Notes under the pieces: model-generated
The model's database searches: none
The model's input: only the letters and a program-made list of their open reading frames with translations
Told to the model about the DNA's origin: nothing
Position numbers and translations under genes: made by a program
Assembly (NCBI GenBank): GCA_021782055.1
Contig: JAJXVP010000119.1
Location: forward strand, 1-8,008
Source: a bacterium
GTDB taxonomy: Bacteria > Spirochaetota > Spirochaetia > JABEVK01
DNA length: 8,008 bases
Reading direction: 5' to 3'
In this document: one piece after another, positions 6,137-8,008 of the stretch
How positions within the stretch are numbered: position 1 is the first letter of the stretch
Layout: every line of letters begins with the position of its first letter

Positions 6137-7228
6137 GACGAGGGAACTTTGAAACCACACGCCAGTCTTGACCACGTCGCCTCGGGGCGGGAACAGTTAG
6201 AACTTCTTCTTCGCCGTGTCGTGAAAGCACCCAATCCCTATCTACGCTCTCAAGCCTTGTTAGAGATCTCGCGAGCGTTAGTTCATCCGCGGGAACTGTT
6301 GGCGGCCGGCGTACTTTCTGAACATGACCCGTTAGTTCAACAGGCGCTCAACGTTGCGGATGCCTGGGAAGCCGTAACCAACGGTATGCCTGAAGCCTCT
6401 TTACTCGAGGAGCTTGATCGTATTCCTCCGGAGTCCCCCTTCCGTCCCTGGCGTGAAGCAGTCCTCGCCATCTACTTTTTTTATGAGGATTTAGAAGAAG
6501 CCAGCCGCCACCATTTGTCCTTGATTCCCTCGGACACCCCACTTTTTCACTTAAAAAACGCTCTTGAAACGCTTTTTTCTGGCGGGGAGGCCTCAGGGCC
6601 AACAAGAGCTTTAACACAAAAAGTTCTCAAAGTAGATTCCCGCGCGCAAGACACCTGGCAAATGCTGGTAGACGCCTGGGACACCGGTCTAGAAGATGCG
6701 TTTTTTTCGGCCTGGGAGCGGCTTGCGGACCTGCTTCGGGGAAGCGAGACGCTAGAAGCTCTCACGGTCGGCTTGTGGGGGGAACTCGCCTGGCAAGATT
6801 TTGATGACCGAGGATTTTTAGAGCTTACCGTTCGCCATTTTGGTGAACCCACCGCATACCGCTTAGCAGCGCTGGGCAGTTTTGCCTGGGACCCTGAGGG
6901 TGCACTCCTTTGGTGGGGACACTTCTTAATCGTTGCGGCGCGCGAAAAGGCTTTGACTGCCCCCGAAATTGACGTGGCCTTAGAAGTTTTTCAAGACTGG
7001 ATCGAAGCGGTGGCAGATTTTCAAGCCGAACAAGGCCGCGTAGACGGTTGGGAAAAAGAATGGCGCTACTTAGCTCAGGCGTGGAATTCCGAAACTCAGC
7101 GTGCCCCCTGGCCAGAACAGTGGTCGCAAGCGCTTCACCCGGAAAAACCTGTTCCACGACCTAAGCCTAGGGTTGTCTCTGATCAGTTGGAACTATTTTC
7201 GTTTACACAAGCTGAAGGAGCCCACTAA
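6125..7228 (+). CDS. Trp-rich helical protein with a C-terminal clamp-like motif, function unknown
   Basis: I do not recognise the family. The reading frame from TTG 6125 gives 367 residues, 17 of them tryptophan, often spaced among acidic helices (DAWEAV, DAWDTG, SAWERL, LWGELAWQ, DWIEAV). There is no signal peptide or clear membrane segment. The bulk looks like a soluble all-helical, possibly repeat, fold. The last ~35 residues change character: a Pro/Lys/Arg-rich stretch (EKPVPRPKPR) is followed by QLELF at 354-358. That matches the QL(S/D)LF-type pentapeptide by which bacterial proteins bind the DNA polymerase sliding clamp. No ATG or GTG is available near the start. TTG 6125 lacks a Shine-Dalgarno, while TTG 6149 (shorter by eight residues) has GAGG five bases before it and may be the real start. 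It follows the HD-GYP stop by 13 bases, or by 37 bases if TTG 6149 is used, and overlaps the next start as TAATG. Confidence 0.85.
   Translation: MTWYDEGTLKPHASLDHVASGREQLELLLRRVVKAPNPYLRSQALLEISRALVHPRELLAAGVLSEHDPLVQQALNVADAWEAVTNGMPEASLLEELDRIPPESPFRPWREAVLAIYFFYEDLEEASRHHLSLIPSDTPLFHLKNALETLFSGGEASGPTRALTQKVLKVDSRAQDTWQMLVDAWDTGLEDAFFSAWERLADLLRGSETLEALTVGLWGELAWQDFDDRGFLELTVRHFGEPTAYRLAALGSFAWDPEGALLWWGHFLIVAAREKALTAPEIDVALEVFQDWIEAVADFQAEQGRVDGWEKEWRYLAQAWNSETQRAPWPEQWSQALHPEKPVPRPKPRVVSDQLELFSFTQAEGAH
7184..7198 (+). other. QLELF, candidate sliding-clamp-binding motif
   Basis: Five codons encode Q-L-E-L-F nine residues before the C terminus of the Trp-rich protein, just after a Pro/Lys-rich, probably disordered segment. 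Known clamp-binding peptides (consensus QL[S/D]LF) commonly sit in such tails. The residue match is seen directly; clamp binding is inference. Confidence 0.4.
7215..7220 (+). promoter_or_regulatory. Shine-Dalgarno for the 60-residue gene
   Basis: AAGGAG lies seven bases before ATG 7228 and within the last codons of the upstream gene. It supports the small gene as really translated and coupled to its neighbour. Confidence 0.75.
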
Positions 7229-7410
7229 TGACAAAATACCGAAAAGTTCTCGAGGAAATTTTACAAGGTACGGCGACTGACACCATAAGACGGCAACTCT
7301 TAGGCCCTAGGCCGCAGAACCCCCACACTGAAATTACAGCACACCTACCTCGTAAAAAACGCTTTGTGGGGCCCGCTCCCTGGTACGACGTTCTTAAACA
7401 GCGGCAATAG
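7228..7410 (+). CDS. Small basic protein of 60 residues, function unknown
   Basis: I do not recognise this protein. It begins with a likely amphipathic helix (YRKVLEEIL, residues 4-12). It continues with a second helical stretch (18-25), a Pro-rich middle (GPRPQNP, 26-32), a basic patch (PRKKR, 41-45) and the tail WYDVLKQRQ. It is soluble and has no membrane segment, zinc motif or signal peptide. Three things support it as a gene: the strong AAGGAG seven bases upstream, the TAATG overlap with the Trp-rich gene, and the terminator that follows within 15-40 bases. The basic patch and small size would allow nucleic-acid binding or a partner role with the acidic Trp-rich protein, but neither is shown. 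Confidence 0.75.
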   Translation: MTKYRKVLEEILQGTATDTIRRQLLGPRPQNPHTEITAHLPRKKRFVGPAPWYDVLKQRQ

Positions 7411-7424
7411 ACGACAAGTAGGTT

Positions 7425-7454
7425 AAAAAAAAGGACCCGAACGGGTCCTTTTTT
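7425..7454. terminator. Bidirectional intrinsic terminator
   Basis: GGACCC (7433-7438) and GGGTCC (7443-7448) pair around a GAAC tetraloop. The stem is flanked by eight A (7425-7432) and six T (7449-7454), so it works as a rho-independent terminator on both strands. It lies between the convergent 60-residue gene and secF. Confidence 0.9.
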
Positions 7455-7490
7455 ATTACTCAAACTTTTCGAGCAGACCTTAGGTAAAAC

Positions 7491-8008
7491 TTAGGCTTGC
7501 TCTAAACCATCTTCGGGAGGAAGAGCTTTCTTCTCTTTTTCTTTCGGAGGTTTTCCGCCCGAGATCGAAACCATCAACGGTGCGGCGATAAAGATCGACG
7601 AGTAGGTACCAATCACGACACCCACAATTAACGCAAAAGCAAAATCTTTAATTTGCGAATGGGTTGTAAACACCGCCGTCATGACATCGCTGAAGTTGGT
7701 AGCAGTCATCAAACCGGGAGAGGTGGCCACATACAAAACCACGGCCGACATCAAAACGGTAAGAGAAGACACCAAGGTTCGGCTTAAGGTCTGTGTGATC
7801 GACATATCAATGAGGTCAAACATGTTACTTGTCTTTTGAAGCCGAATATTTTCACGAATACGGTCAAAGACTACTATCGTGTCGTTCAACGAGTAACCGA
7901 TGATGGTTAGCACAACGGCTATGGTCGTTGTTGAAACCTCCAACTGCAACGTACCAATCAGTCCCACGATGAAAATCGGGTCGTGAATAAGCGCGATAAT
8001 GGCAGCCA
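7491..8008 (-). CDS. secF: Protein translocase subunit SecF, N-terminal part outside window
   Basis: SecF partners SecD in the inner membrane and uses the proton gradient to help pull secreted proteins through SecYEG. Only the C-terminal 172 codons are present; the frame is open to the right edge and its start lies beyond it. The SecF signature GYSLNDTIVVFDRIREN is at codons 7895-7845 or so. SITQTLSRT and the final-helix motif GVVIGTYSSIF follow. The protein ends with a short charged tail (KPPKEKEKK...). Compared with E. coli SecF as I recall it, the loop between the last two helices is about 20 residues longer (around 7650-7730). secD is expected to lie further right. Transcription ends at the shared terminator. 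Confidence 0.95.
   Translation of the reverse strand, partial: AAIIALIHDPIFIVGLIGTLQLEVSTTTIAVVLTIIGYSLNDTIVVFDRIRENIRLQKTSNMFDLIDMSITQTLSRTLVSSLTVLMSAVVLYVATSPGLMTATNFSDVMTAVFTTHSQIKDFAFALIVGVVIGTYSSIFIAAPLMVSISGGKPPKEKEKKALPPEDGLEQA

Noticed and set aside
6547..7157. Minus-strand frames of 101 and 110 codons opposite the Trp-rich gene
   Set aside because: The plus-strand frame is longer, ends in a TAATG overlap with the next gene and has coherent helical composition. The opposite frames are Ser/Arg/Pro-rich shadows.
1..8008. tRNA genes, CRISPR repeats, IS ends or phage genes
   Set aside because: No cloverleaf-like block, regularly spaced repeat, transposase-like protein or terminal inverted repeat was seen; coding sequence covers nearly the whole window.

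Overview
The window is gene-dense bacterial chromosome at roughly 50% GC, with no mobile element, CRISPR array or RNA gene visible. The genes are housekeeping or conserved bacterial families: glutamyl-tRNA synthetase, AlaA-type aminotransferase, RidA and SecF. Two or three proteins I do not recognise lie among them. A GluRS with a CxC...YxxxC zinc motif, a stand-alone HD-GYP protein and SecF all point to a diderm-like bacterium. The style of the HD-GYP and membrane-anchored repeat proteins reminds me of spirochaetes, but that is only an impression and the phylum is not established.

Layout. A minus-strand operon runs from about 4910 down past the left edge: a membrane-anchored helical-repeat protein (4864-4037), ridA (4040-3663, ATGA overlap), alaA (3660-2446, 2-nt gap), an MFS transporter of FucP/FHS type (2441-1308, 4-nt gap) and gltX (1307 to beyond the left edge). 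The MFS reading frame has no stop codon and runs straight into gltX in frame. As written, the sequence therefore encodes a transporter-GluRS fusion. A good TATAAT box ends 6 nt before the gltX ATG, so a free GluRS could also be made from a leaderless transcript. A one-base change in a five-C run would instead restore an ordinary ATGA stop/start overlap.

A plus-strand operon diverges from the shared region 4865-4956, which holds two overlapping head-to-head promoters and a small dyad. It encodes an HD-GYP protein with several substituted active-site residues (4957-6111), a tryptophan-rich protein of unknown function (6125 or 6149 to 7228) and a 60-residue basic protein (7228-7410, TAATG overlap). 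The Trp-rich protein ends in a Pro/Lys-rich tail carrying QLELF, a good match to the sliding-clamp-binding pentapeptide. A bidirectional terminator (about 7425-7454) separates this operon from the convergent secF (7491 to beyond the right edge).

How the genes may work together. AlaA and RidA are a sensible pair: a PLP aminotransferase and an enamine/imine deaminase. GluRS uses glutamate, which is also AlaA's amino donor. The HD-GYP protein probably senses or turns over a cyclic dinucleotide, or has lost catalysis. The best leads for unexplained biology are the MFS-GluRS junction and the Trp-rich protein with its clamp-like motif.
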